Source: an uncultured Lachnospiraceae bacterium (GTDB taxonomy: Bacteria; Bacillota; Clostridia; Lachnospirales; Lachnospiraceae). From it: a stretch of DNA of 64,000 nt. This document shows, in pieces, positions 51,106-59,850 of this stretch. Both the position numbers and the translations under genes were made by a program. Within the stretch, counting starts at the first letter, position 1, and every line of letters starts with the position of its first letter. The notes beneath the pieces were generated by a model. It was not told where the DNA came from. It did not search any database and saw only the letters and a list, made by a program, of their open reading frames with translations. Where the stretch lies: contig CABUPO010000004.1 of the NCBI GenBank assembly GCA_902493385.1, positions 62,001 through 126,000 on the forward strand, in the 5' to 3' direction.

Positions 51106-52548
51106 CTACTCTCCCTTATTCATCAGTGCAAATTCCTGTACCGCTTTCAGTAAAAATGTATGCATTCTTTTGACAGACTCAATACTTGCCCGTTCGTTTA
51201 CCGTATGGATATCTATTACGTCAGGTCCCATAGAAACTATATCAACCCCGGACATTTTACCTGAAAATATTCCGCCTTCAAGTCCTGCATGTATTGATTC
51301 AACAGAGGCCTCCCTGCCCGACTGCTCTTTATAAACCTTACAAAGCATATCTCTGAATTTTGACTCCTTTTTTATATCCCATCCCGGATATGCGCCGCCT
51401 GTGCTAAACCTTGCGTCAATAAGCTCCGCTATAGATAAAAGCCTTTTACATATATATCTGATATAGCTTTCCTTTTGGCTTCTTGCTGAAACACATGAAA
51501 CAACCTTATTCTCTTCACATCTCATAATTCCAAGGTTTGACGAGCTTTCAACCATTCCCGGTATGTCGCTGCTCATTACATGGACTCCGTTCGGAACTAT
51601 ACAGAGGTAATATAAAAGCTTTTTACAGGATTCATCATCTAAAGCCATATAACTCTGAACATTTTCCCTGTCATCCGGCTTAATGTCAAATAAAAGACCA
51701 GACTCCGATGTTTTAAGCTCTGCCTTAACCGTATTAGCAATACTGCCAAATGAATCAATAAACGCTTCGTATTCAGGCGCAGGAACCACTAAGCTTATAG
51801 AAGCCGCATTAGGAATTACATTATCTTTGCTGCCGCCGTTTATGCTTATAAGACTGAAGCTATTATCGGTAAGCTGGGCGAGAACTCTTCCCCCAAGTAA
51901 AACCGCATTGGCTCTGTTCCTGTTAATATCAGTTCCCGAATGCCCTCCTTGAAGTCCTTTTATATCTATGTCCACGCGCACTCCGCATACCGGTTTTCTT
52001 GTAATATCAAATGTGGTCTTAGTGGTAATTCCACCGGCGCACGCACAGACAAATACTCCCTCATCCTCAGAATCCAGATTAATCATGTGCCTTCCCTTAA
52101 GATGTGAAGCATCAAACGCAGCAGCGCCAAGCATTCCAACCTCTTCATCTGTAGTAAAAAGCATCTCAAGCGGAGGATGTATAAGCGTATCATCGCATAA
52201 AATATCCAGCATATACGCTAAGGCAATTCCGTCGTCAGCTCCAAGAGTTGTACCATCCGCTGTAATAAATCCATCTTTTATAATTAATTTTACAGGGTCT
52301 TTTGTGAAATCATGGTCTGATTCTTTTGTTTTCTCACACACCATATCCATATGCCCCTGAAATATAAGTGGCGGGCACTTATCGTAGCCCGGCGTGGCGT
52401 CTTTATATATCACAACATTTAATGCATCGTCCTGAATGTATCTTAATCCATGCTCTTTTGCAAATTCTACAAGAAAATTACTGATTCCTTCGTTATTACC
52501 GGAACCTCTCGGTATACTGCTTATTTTCTCAAAAAAATCAAGTACCAT
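51106..52548 (-). CDS. pepD: Aminoacyl-histidine dipeptidase (PepD, M20 family)
   Basis: This 480-residue M20C metallopeptidase is a dipeptidase with broad specificity, including Xaa-His. Metal-site motifs: FQGHMDMVCEK, LGADDGIALAYML, FTTDEEVGMLGA and, near the C-terminus, IHAGLEGGIFSGK. The inserted lid domain lies at about residues 205-380. AAAGGAGTAAAAGTC precedes the ATG. It follows the PFL-family gene by 13 bases in the same run. Confidence 0.94.
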   Translation of the reverse strand: MVLDFFEKISSIPRGSGNNEGISNFLVEFAKEHGLRYIQDDALNVVIYKDATPGYDKCPPLIFQGHMDMVCEKTKESDHDFTKDPVKLIIKDGFITADGTTLGADDGIALAYMLDILCDDTLIHPPLEMLFTTDEEVGMLGAAAFDASHLKGRHMINLDSEDEGVFVCACAGGITTKTTFDITRKPVCGVRVDIDIKGLQGGHSGTDINRNRANAVLLGGRVLAQLTDNSFSLISINGGSKDNVIPNAASISLVVPAPEYEAFIDSFGSIANTVKAELKTSESGLLFDIKPDDRENVQSYMALDDESCKKLLYYLCIVPNGVHVMSSDIPGMVESSSNLGIMRCEENKVVSCVSARSQKESYIRYICKRLLSIAELIDARFSTGGAYPGWDIKKESKFRDMLCKVYKEQSGREASVESIHAGLEGGIFSGKMSGVDIVSMGPDVIDIHTVNERASIESVKRMHTFLLKAVQEFALMNKGE

Positions 52549-52561
52549 GACTTTTACTCCT

Positions 52562-53926
52562 TTAATTCTTAAAGCTATGTATAGGAGCCGGGATTCTTCC
52601 TTTTCTTCCTATAAAATCATCGCACGAAAAGCTATTAACAGGCATAATCGGCGCATAACCAAGCAGTCCTCCAAACTCAACCGTCTCGCCAACTCCTTTT
52701 CCTATGACTGGTATAAGCCTTACTGCAGTCGTTTTCTGATTAACCATTCCTATCGCCATCTCGTCTGCAATGATTCCTGATATTGTCTGAGGCTTTGTAT
52801 CTCCCGGAACAGCTATCATGTCAAGACCGACTGAGCATACGCATGTCATTGCTTCAAGCTTCTCTATCGTAAGCGCTCCGTCATTAACGGCACGAATCAT
52901 GCCCTGGTCTTCACTTACAGGGATAAAGGCTCCGCTAAGTCCTCCCACATATGAGGACGCCATTACTCCGCCCTTTTTCACCTGATCGTTAAGAAGCGCA
53001 AGAGCTGCCGTAGTTCCCGGCGCTCCCGCCCTCTCAAGTCCCATTTCTTCAAATATATCCGCTATACTGTCTCCAACGGCAGGCGTCGGTGCAAGCGACA
53101 AATCAATTATACCGAATGGTATTCCCATTCTGCGCGACGCCTCTTTTGCGACGAGCTGTCCGACTCTCGTTATTTTAAACGCCGTTTTCTTAATTGTCTC
53201 GCAAAGCACCTCAAAGTCCGCCCCGTGTATGCTTTCAAGAGCTTTTTTGACAACTCCCGGACCGCTTACTCCTACATTTATTATAGAATCTCTCTCCGTT
53301 ACGCCATGAAATGCTCCTGCCATAAACGGGTTGTCATCAGGCGCGTTACAAAATACGACAAGCTTTGCACAGCCAATAGAATCCCTGTCTCTTGTCTCTT
53401 CTGCCGTCTGATGAATAACCTCGCCCATAAGCCTTACCGCATCCATGTCAAGCCCGGTTTTGGTCGAGCCAAGATTAACAGAGCTGCATACCATATCGGT
53501 TGTGGAAAGCGCTTTTGGTATTGACCTTATAAGATTCTCATCCGCCTTTGTCATTCCTTTTGAAACAAGCGCCGAATAACCGCCGATAAAATTGACTCCA
53601 ACCTTCTTTGCAGCGGCGTCAAGCGTGCGCGCTATCGTTACAAAGTCCTCAGGAGTTTCGCATGCCGAAGCTCCGACAAGCGCAATTGGCGTAACAGATA
53701 TTCTTTTATTAACTATTGGAATACCATATTCTTTTTCGATAGCCTGGCCTGTCTCTACAAGATTTGCCGCAGCCTGCGTTATCTTATTATATATTTTTCT
53801 GTTAAGCTCATCCAGATTATTATCTGCACAGTCAAGAAGACTTATTCCAAGAGTTATAGTTCTTACGTCAAGATTCTCCTTTTCAATCATCTGGTTGGTT
53901 TCTAAAACTTCGTTAATATTGACCAT
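52562..53926 (-). CDS. PFL-family protein (UPF0210/DUF711)
   Basis: This 454-residue protein belongs to the conserved UPF0210 (DUF711) family, related in fold to pyruvate formate-lyase/glycyl-radical-type enzymes. Recognisable features include FIGGYSALVSKGMT, GVSGPGVVKKALE and DLSLAPTPAVGDSIADI. No glycyl-radical loop is evident. It is almost always paired, as here, with an ACT-domain protein encoded just upstream (12-base gap), suggesting amino-acid-regulated activity. Biochemical role is unknown. Confidence 0.9.
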   Translation of the reverse strand: MVNINEVLETNQMIEKENLDVRTITLGISLLDCADNNLDELNRKIYNKITQAAANLVETGQAIEKEYGIPIVNKRISVTPIALVGASACETPEDFVTIARTLDAAAKKVGVNFIGGYSALVSKGMTKADENLIRSIPKALSTTDMVCSSVNLGSTKTGLDMDAVRLMGEVIHQTAEETRDRDSIGCAKLVVFCNAPDDNPFMAGAFHGVTERDSIINVGVSGPGVVKKALESIHGADFEVLCETIKKTAFKITRVGQLVAKEASRRMGIPFGIIDLSLAPTPAVGDSIADIFEEMGLERAGAPGTTAALALLNDQVKKGGVMASSYVGGLSGAFIPVSEDQGMIRAVNDGALTIEKLEAMTCVCSVGLDMIAVPGDTKPQTISGIIADEMAIGMVNQKTTAVRLIPVIGKGVGETVEFGGLLGYAPIMPVNSFSCDDFIGRKGRIPAPIHSFKN

Positions 53927-53938
53927 AATTACTCTCTC

Positions 53939-54211
53939 CTATAATCTGTGCATCTTATCAAATATTTCTTCTCTCTGCATCTTGATAGTGCAGCCTATAT
54001 TTTCTCCAATAGCGTCAAAATCATCAGTAATTTCAGAAAATGCTTTACTGCTTTTTTCAATGTCAGCAATCATCATCATATTAAAATATCCGCCTGTAAT
54101 AGTCTGAGATATATCAAGTATATTTACCCCGTTATCAGCAAGATATGTACATACCTTTGCTATAATTCCAACGCTGTCTTTTCCTACTACTGTTATTATT
54201 GTCTTTTTCAT
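53939..54211 (-). CDS. ACT-domain protein (UPF0237)
   Basis: This 90-residue stand-alone ACT-domain protein starts MKKTIITVVGKDSVGIIAKV, a typical ligand-binding ACT beginning, with NILDISQTITGGYF following. ACT domains bind amino acids; this family has no known ligand. The ATG at 54211 with AAAGGACGATATT upstream was chosen over a frame open to 54247. It is the regulatory partner of the adjacent PFL-family gene. Confidence 0.93.
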   Translation of the reverse strand: MKKTIITVVGKDSVGIIAKVCTYLADNGVNILDISQTITGGYFNMMMIADIEKSSKAFSEITDDFDAIGENIGCTIKMQREEIFDKMHRL

Positions 54212-54228
54212 AATATCGTCCTTTCGCA

Positions 54229-55020
54229 TTATATTGTAACAGCGCATGACAGGCTGCTCCTGTCCGCTGTCTTAATGTTAAATTTTGATATATCGCCATA
54301 CTCTTTTGACAATTCATATCTTATTGTCTCATATGCCAGCATAGGGTAATTATTTTCCTTACTGAGATGTGCTAAAAACACATGCTTTACATCCCTTCCA
54401 AGAAGCTCCAGTATAAGCCTTGCGCTCATATCGTTCGATAAGTGCCCCCTGTCTCCTAGTATTCGTTTTTTTAGCTGAAACGGATATTTTCCTGCCTGAA
54501 GCATCGCTATATCATAATTGGCCTCAATAAAAAGCACATTACAGCCCGAAAGCTTTGAGGTCACGTAACTGTCGTATATGCCAAGGTCCGTCGCCATACC
54601 CACATGGCACTCTCCCGAATCTATCCTGTAGCATACCGGGTCGGCTGCATCATGCGATATAGAAAACGGCGTTATATCCATGTCTCCTATTGTAAATGTA
54701 ACGTCAGGCTTTATAGGAGAAAAAAGCGCGGTGTCTATCTTATGATTTTTATCACTTCTCTCAATAGCTTCCAAGGTACCGCACGTTGCATACACCGGTA
54801 TCTTATATTTTCCCAAAAGAACAGGCAGCCCCATAATATGGTCAGAATGCTCGTGCGTTATAAGTATGCCCGAAAGCTCCAAAGCGTCTGCGCCTATATC
54901 AGAAAGTCCGCAAAGAATGCGCTTAGTGCTTATTCCGGCGTCTAAAAGCAGCTTTGTCGTACTGCTGCCTATATATTCACAATTGCCGCTGCTGCCGCTT
55001 GAAAAGCTTGCAAATTTCAT
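54229..55020 (-). CDS. Metallo-beta-lactamase-fold exonuclease-like protein (YycJ/WalJ)
   Basis: This 263-residue protein has the MBL-fold metal motif LITHEHSDHIMG, the start FASFSSGSSGNCEYIG typical of YycJ/WalJ, an ATDLG segment and the late His in FLAHLSKENN. YycJ proteins are Mn/Zn-dependent 5'-3' nucleases implicated in mismatch repair in Bacilli. Its place in the polA-coaE run, outside a walRK operon, fits a DNA-related role. AAAGAGGGTATACAG precedes the ATG. Confidence 0.9.
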   Translation of the reverse strand: MKFASFSSGSSGNCEYIGSSTTKLLLDAGISTKRILCGLSDIGADALELSGILITHEHSDHIMGLPVLLGKYKIPVYATCGTLEAIERSDKNHKIDTALFSPIKPDVTFTIGDMDITPFSISHDAADPVCYRIDSGECHVGMATDLGIYDSYVTSKLSGCNVLFIEANYDIAMLQAGKYPFQLKKRILGDRGHLSNDMSARLILELLGRDVKHVFLAHLSKENNYPMLAYETIRYELSKEYGDISKFNIKTADRSSLSCAVTI

Positions 55021-55054
55021 CTGTATACCCTCTTTTCATACCATAGCGAGTATA

Positions 55055-55654
55055 TCATATAGCATTCCAATCCTCTATACATTTTCTTAATTGTTTAGAA
55101 AGATTTTCGATATCTCCATTGTTATATATTACACGGCTGCACCGAGCCATGAAATACTCATCCGTCCTTTGCTTCCGTATAAATGCATACGCCTTTTCCT
55201 TCGTATAACCTCTGCTGTTAATTAGCCTGTCTATACGCACGCCGGTATCGGCGGCGACATACCACACTTCATCGCACAGGGAATCACATCCGGCTTCAAA
55301 TAATATAGCAGATTCCACAGCGACAAGCTCTGTACCGTTATTTTTACATTCTTCGATAGCTTCATTAATTTTATCAATAACATACGGATGTACAATACTG
55401 TTTTGCAAAGCAAGCTTTTCTTCTGAGGACATAAGTATGCCTGAAAGTATATTTCTGTCAATATTGCCGTCCTCATCCAGTATTTCCTTACCAAACGCTT
55501 CTATCATCTGCCTGTATGTACCGGTATCCTTATCCATAGCCGTATGCCCGATATCATCAGCCAAAAGCGCTGCTGCCCCATATCTGCTTTTCAGCATTTC
55601 CATAACCGTACTTTTACCGCTTCCGATTCCGCCTGTTATACCTAATACTTTCAT
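55055..55654 (-). CDS. coaE: Dephospho-CoA kinase
   Basis: This 199-residue P-loop kinase phosphorylates the 3'-OH of dephospho-CoA, the last step of coenzyme A synthesis. Walker A GITGGIGSGKSTV is at the N-terminus, DDIGHTAM follows, and the lid contains IDRLINSRGYTKEKA. AAAGGATTTAATATT precedes the ATG. It lies 27 bases after polA, an order (polA-coaE) common in Firmicutes. Confidence 0.96.
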   Translation of the reverse strand: MKVLGITGGIGSGKSTVMEMLKSRYGAAALLADDIGHTAMDKDTGTYRQMIEAFGKEILDEDGNIDRNILSGILMSSEEKLALQNSIVHPYVIDKINEAIEECKNNGTELVAVESAILFEAGCDSLCDEVWYVAADTGVRIDRLINSRGYTKEKAYAFIRKQRTDEYFMARCSRVIYNNGDIENLSKQLRKCIEDWNAI

Positions 55655-55681
55655 AATATTAAATCCTTTTTATAGCTTATA

Positions 55682-58315
55682 TTAATGCGCTTCGTACCAG
55701 TCTGCCCCGCATTTAACTTCTACCTCCATTTTGACAGTCATATCTGCCGCATGCGTCATCTCCTCTTTCAGTATGGCTGCGGCCTTATCCGCCTCCTCCT
55801 TAGGAGCCTCAAGCAGAAGCTCGTCATGCACCTGCAGGATAAGCTTTGTATTAAGCCCTTCCTTTTTTAACCTTTCCTCCACACGTATCATCGCTATTTT
55901 AATTATGTCTGCTGCAGTTCCCTGTATCGGCGCATTCATTGCTGCTCTTTCACCAAATGAACGCTGCATAAAATTGCCTGAAAAAAGCTCAGGCATAGGC
56001 CTTCTTCTCTTAAATTCCGTTATACTGTAGCCTTTTTCCTTTGCAGATTCCACCATATGGTCAAGGAAGCCTTTGATTTTCGGATATGTCTCAAAATATC
56101 TCTTTATATAATCGTCTGCTTCTTTTCTTCCTATATCAAGGTCCTGCGACAAGCCAAACGAACTAATTCCATACACAATTCCAAAATTAACTGCCTTTGC
56201 CTTACGTCTCAATTCAGGAGTCACCTCTGATACCGGCACGTGAAACACCTTTGACGCCGTTATGCTGTGAATATCCTGTCCTTCATTGTATGCTTCAATA
56301 AGGCTTTCATCTCCCGACATATGTGCCAGTACACGAAGTTCAATCTGCGAATAATCTGCATCAACAAACACGCACCCGTCCTTTGGCACAAATACTTTCC
56401 TTATCCTTCTTCCAAGCTCCATCCTTATCGGAATATTCTGAAGATTAGGCTCTAAACTGCTGATTCTTCCTGTAACGGTTTTTGTCTGATTAAACTTACC
56501 GTGTATTCTTCCATCTTCGCCTATATATTCAGAAAGTCCGTCAGCATAAGTAGATTTAAGCTTCGTAAGAGTCCTGTATTCAAGAACCGCAGGAACAATC
56601 GGGTCCTCAAGCCGAAGCTTTTCCAGAATATCCGCTGATGTGGAATAGCCTGTTTTAGTTTTTTTTGCAAATGGAAGCTTTAACTTCTCAAACAATATTA
56701 CTCCAAGCTGCTTAGGCGAATTAATATTAAAGCTTTCGCCCGCATACTCATATATTTTTTCTTCAAGCTCCTGTATTCCGTTATTAAGCGACTCTCCATA
56801 TTCTCTGAGAGCTTCCTTATTTACACATATACCTTCCTTTTCCATATGATACAGAGAATAAATAAGCGGCATCTCTATGTCGGTATACAGCTCATACATT
56901 TCTTCCTCTTTAAGCCTGTTTATAAGCGCCGGAAACGCATCCCTTAAAATACGGCACTGTGTTACGGCATATTCTAAATATTCTTCCTTATTATCCGTAA
57001 ATGCACTGCTTATAGTTTTCTTTCCGAATATCTCGCTGTATTCGGCTGTCTCTTTGTCCAGATAGTCCTTTGCAATATCAACGCCTTCGTAGCTGTCTTT
57101 AAGCGGATTAATAAGATATGCCGCGACATGCGCGTCCCATATATGCGGTGTATAATCCGTATCCAGTATGTCAAGCTGCTCTTTTACATTATATAATACA
57201 ATATCCGCATCTGATTCCTTAATAACTTCCAGCACATCATTTTTTATATCGTCAGTTTCAATTAATACAGGCGCTGCGTCTGTACAATCTGCAACTGTTC
57301 CATATACATTTTCTCTGTCTCTTATAATATATACAGCCATACACGCGCCATTTTGCACAGCCGTTCTGCACATCGCGCGCACTGCTTCCTTCGCATCATT
57401 TTTATCAGTTATATGGCTATACTCTATATGCTCATCCTTTTGCATCTCTGTATCTGAAAACTTTGAGAGCATGCTTTTAAATTCAAGCTCCTTTATAAGA
57501 TGATATGCCTTTTCATTAAACATATCATTTATAACCGCATCATTTATATCATAGTCAAGAACACAGTCGGTCTTAATCGTTGCAAGCTTTTTACTTAATA
57601 TGGCAAGCTCTTTATGCTCCATTACTGCATTCCTTGCTTTATTAGGCTTTATATCCGCCGCATGTTCGACGACTTTCTCAACAGTCTCATATTCGGCAAG
57701 AAGCTTTATCGCCGTCTTTTCGCCAACTCCCGGAAGCCCCGGAATATTATCAGAAGAATCCCCCATAAGTCCTTTAAGATCTATAATCTGCTTTGGCGAC
57801 AGGCCGTATACGCCGCGTACCGTATCAGGGTCATAATCCTCTACAACCGTTTTTCCTCCCTTTGTCTTTGGTATACGCAGCTTAACCTTATCTGTTACAA
57901 GCTGCAGAAGGTCCCTGTCTCCGGATATTATTGTCGTCAGATATCCCATAGCCTGAGCGTTCACAGATATGGTTCCGAGTATATCGTCAGCCTCATATCC
58001 CGGACATGTAACTACGCATATATTCATTGCCTGCAGAACATCCTGTATAATAGGAACCTGTTCATGAAGCTGTTCCGGCATTGGCTTTCTGGTTCCTTTG
58101 TATTCGGCAAACATTTCATGCCTGAACGTCTTTTTCCTCACATCAAAAGCAACCGTCAGAAAATCCGGCTGTTCCTCATCTATAACTTTAAAAAGTATAT
58201 TCAAAAAACCATATACGGCGTTAGTATGTCTTCCCTTTCCGTCCGTAAGGTCAGGTATTCCGTAAAACGCCCTGTTAAGTATACTGTGTCCGTCAACCAA
58301 AACAATTTTTTTCAT
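55682..58315 (-). CDS. polA: DNA polymerase I
   Basis: This 877-residue polymerase fills gaps and removes RNA primers. The N-terminal 5' nuclease is complete (LVDGHSILNRAFYG, CPGYEADDILGT, SGDRDLLQLV). The middle domain lacks the DxE exonuclease motif expected near residues 315-330, so 3'-5' proofreading is probably lost, as in Bacillus and Taq enzymes. Polymerase motif A is DADYSQIELRVLAHMSGD, motif B follows RRKAKAVNFGIVYG, and motif C is QVHDELLLEAP. GACAGGAGCGGATT precedes the ATG. First gene of a run to spoIIM. Confidence 0.97.
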   Translation of the reverse strand: MKKIVLVDGHSILNRAFYGIPDLTDGKGRHTNAVYGFLNILFKVIDEEQPDFLTVAFDVRKKTFRHEMFAEYKGTRKPMPEQLHEQVPIIQDVLQAMNICVVTCPGYEADDILGTISVNAQAMGYLTTIISGDRDLLQLVTDKVKLRIPKTKGGKTVVEDYDPDTVRGVYGLSPKQIIDLKGLMGDSSDNIPGLPGVGEKTAIKLLAEYETVEKVVEHAADIKPNKARNAVMEHKELAILSKKLATIKTDCVLDYDINDAVINDMFNEKAYHLIKELEFKSMLSKFSDTEMQKDEHIEYSHITDKNDAKEAVRAMCRTAVQNGACMAVYIIRDRENVYGTVADCTDAAPVLIETDDIKNDVLEVIKESDADIVLYNVKEQLDILDTDYTPHIWDAHVAAYLINPLKDSYEGVDIAKDYLDKETAEYSEIFGKKTISSAFTDNKEEYLEYAVTQCRILRDAFPALINRLKEEEMYELYTDIEMPLIYSLYHMEKEGICVNKEALREYGESLNNGIQELEEKIYEYAGESFNINSPKQLGVILFEKLKLPFAKKTKTGYSTSADILEKLRLEDPIVPAVLEYRTLTKLKSTYADGLSEYIGEDGRIHGKFNQTKTVTGRISSLEPNLQNIPIRMELGRRIRKVFVPKDGCVFVDADYSQIELRVLAHMSGDESLIEAYNEGQDIHSITASKVFHVPVSEVTPELRRKAKAVNFGIVYGISSFGLSQDLDIGRKEADDYIKRYFETYPKIKGFLDHMVESAKEKGYSITEFKRRRPMPELFSGNFMQRSFGERAAMNAPIQGTAADIIKIAMIRVEERLKKEGLNTKLILQVHDELLLEAPKEEADKAAAILKEEMTHAADMTVKMEVEVKCGADWYEAH

Positions 58316-58355
58316 AATCCGCTCCTGTCACTAATAGTATTAAGCATACATTGCT

Positions 58356-58384
58356 ATAATAACCTATTAAGTTTTGAGTGTCAA
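58356..58384 (-). promoter_or_regulatory. Sigma-A promoter of the polA run
   Basis: Minus strand TTGACA (58379-58384), 17-base spacer, TATTAT (58356-58361), about 40 bases before the polA start. It is arranged back to back with the tRNA promoter. Confidence 0.8.
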
Positions 58385-58395
58385 AAAAGTTTTTA

Positions 58396-58424
58396 TTGCA
58401 TACAAAAAAAGTATGTGGTAGAAT
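58396..58424 (+). promoter_or_regulatory. Sigma-A promoter of tRNA-Leu
   Basis: TTGCAT (58396-58401), 17-base spacer, TAGAAT (58419-58424), 35 bases before the tRNA. Confidence 0.75.
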
Positions 58425-58459
58425 AATGAGCGCAGAGACATAGCTTAGAATAACTGCAC

Positions 58460-58543
58460 GCCGGTGTGTCGGAATTGGCAGACGAGACAGACTCAAAATC
58501 TGTTATCCGCAAGGGTGTGTGGGTTCGAGTCCCACCACCGGCA
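58460..58543 (+). tRNA. tRNA-Leu (anticodon CAA)
   Basis: An 84-base class II tRNA. The acceptor stem is GCCGGTG/CACCGGC with discriminator A. The D arm contains GAATTGGCAGACG, the anticodon stem ACAGA/TCTGT encloses the loop CTCAAAA (anticodon CAA, reads UUG), a long variable arm follows, and the T loop is GGTTCGAGTCC. No CCA is encoded. It is transcribed divergently from polA, and its 3' flank may be an insertion site for the DNA that follows. Confidence 0.95.
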
Positions 58544-58556
58544 TCTGACTTTAACA

Positions 58557-58596
58557 GCTCGCAAGTCCTTGAGATTGGGTTTGCGGGCTTTTCTTT
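58557..58596 (+). terminator. Terminator of tRNA-Leu
   Basis: Stem GCTCGCAA/TTGCGGGC (58557-58564 with 58581-58588, one G-T pair), followed by TTTTCTTT. Confidence 0.75.
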
Positions 58597-58792
58597 ATGC
58601 TCTGTACTTTTATGTAGTGTTCCTCACACATCAGCAATTTGCCATTTTCGGACTCATTTCAGGAGGGACATAGAGCATTAAGCGGAGGGATATACGCCTA
58701 AAATTGCGTTGGCAGACGCAGCCTTTGAAGTGAAATTCAGGTGCGTGTATTTCAGTTCTGAATGATAACACATACATTTTATTCACCCTGTA
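58597..58792. other. Unassigned region between tRNA-Leu and fic
   Basis: No gene is supported. The stretch 58660-58760 (AGGAGGGACATAGAGC through TTCAGTTCTGAATG) looks less AT-rich than other spacers here. It could be a remnant of a larger sequence, but no family was recognised. No terminator for the pst-fic operon was found here. Confidence 0.3.
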
Positions 58793-59815
58793 TTATACCT
58801 TTATATACCGTGTCGATCTCGATGAGCCGATCCGTTTTATTGTACCGCTTTTCACCATAGCGCCGAGCACGGCCTCAACAGTTGTCGGGCTGACATCGGG
58901 AAGAATTTTACATATCTCCGCTTTGGAAATAGGGGTTAGGCTATTCAATATCGTTGCCTCTATACGGGCTTTCTTTGTAATCTTTTTTCCATGAACGACA
59001 GCAAAACGCTTATCAAGCTCTTTGTAGCACATATAAAGAGTAGATAAGAATTTTTCAATAAATGGGAAATAGCTGTTTTCGTTTGTTTCCCAACCGTCCG
59101 ATGACTGACAGAGAGCTTCGTAATAGCAGACTTTGTAATTATTGATCTGCTCCTCAAATGACACATACTTTCCCGCGTCAAACCCGTTTTTATAAAGAAG
59201 CAGCAAAGAAAGCAATCTTGACATTCTGCCGTTGCCGTCACGAAAAGGATGTATGCAAAGGAAATCCAAAATCACACAGGGAATTAACAGGAGTTGATTT
59301 ATATTTGCGTCGCTTCTCGCTTCCATATAAGCGAGTTCTAATTGTTCCATTGCCTTTGGCGTTTCTTCTGCCGGTGTAGGACGAAAACGAACCCGCCTGT
59401 TGTCGTCGGCGTCGATTTCTAAAATCACATTGTCGTCGGTCTTATATTTTCCACCATATTCATATCCGGCGAAAGACATCATCATTTCGTGTAAGCGCAA
59501 AATATCACGCTCTCTAAAATCAATGTGTTCAAATCCTAAATGGATTTCGTTCAATGCGTCCCTGTAACCGGCAATCTCTGCCTCGTTATGATTCAGCGGT
59601 GCGCTGTTCTGATTTACAATAGCGGCGATACGCTCATCACTTGTAACAATACCCTCAATCTCGTTTGAACTTTTGATGGATTGAATTTTTGCGACAGCCT
59701 CTAATTCCGTAAAGATTTGCGTGTATTCCTCTTTTCTGATTCCCGCCATAGTTTTCAAAGTGTAAATGTTGGAAGTTAAGTTTACTAAATTTGCAGGCAG
59801 CAAACCATTGTTCAA
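58793..59815 (-). CDS. Fic-domain protein (predicted AMP/NMP-transferase), 5' end probably frameshifted
   Basis: Fic protein of at least 340 residues. The catalytic motif HPFRDGNGRMSR is at residues 189-200, with its His and both Arg intact. An N-terminal inhibitory motif of the [S/T]xxxE[G/N] type is at residues 50-55 (SNEIEG), so it is a self-inhibited class II Fic enzyme; a C-terminal winged helix follows. The only usual in-frame start is TTG at 59815, with no ribosome binding site. The homologous-looking frame continues upstream (DAAFSAYFDYSF) but has no start. An ATG at 59850, just after pstB, is one base out of phase. It may be silent, phase-variable or started unusually. Confidence 0.8.
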   Translation of the reverse strand: MNNGLLPANLVNLTSNIYTLKTMAGIRKEEYTQIFTELEAVAKIQSIKSSNEIEGIVTSDERIAAIVNQNSAPLNHNEAEIAGYRDALNEIHLGFEHIDFRERDILRLHEMMMSFAGYEYGGKYKTDDNVILEIDADDNRRVRFRPTPAEETPKAMEQLELAYMEARSDANINQLLLIPCVILDFLCIHPFRDGNGRMSRLLSLLLLYKNGFDAGKYVSFEEQINNYKVCYYEALCQSSDGWETNENSYFPFIEKFLSTLYMCYKELDKRFAVVHGKKITKKARIEATILNSLTPISKAEICKILPDVSPTTVEAVLGAMVKSGTIKRIGSSRSTRYIKV

Positions 59816-59850
59816 AAAGGAATAATCAAAATATGCAGAAAAAGCCGCAT

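Noticed and set aside
57614..58426. Plus-strand open frame (270 codons) opposite the start of polA
   Set aside because: It lies opposite the conserved 5' nuclease domain and the polA promoter, has antisense-like composition and no family features.
58464..58681. Two short plus-strand frames across the tRNA and its flank
   Set aside because: They run through the tRNA-Leu and its terminator and differ only by frame; they are chance frames.
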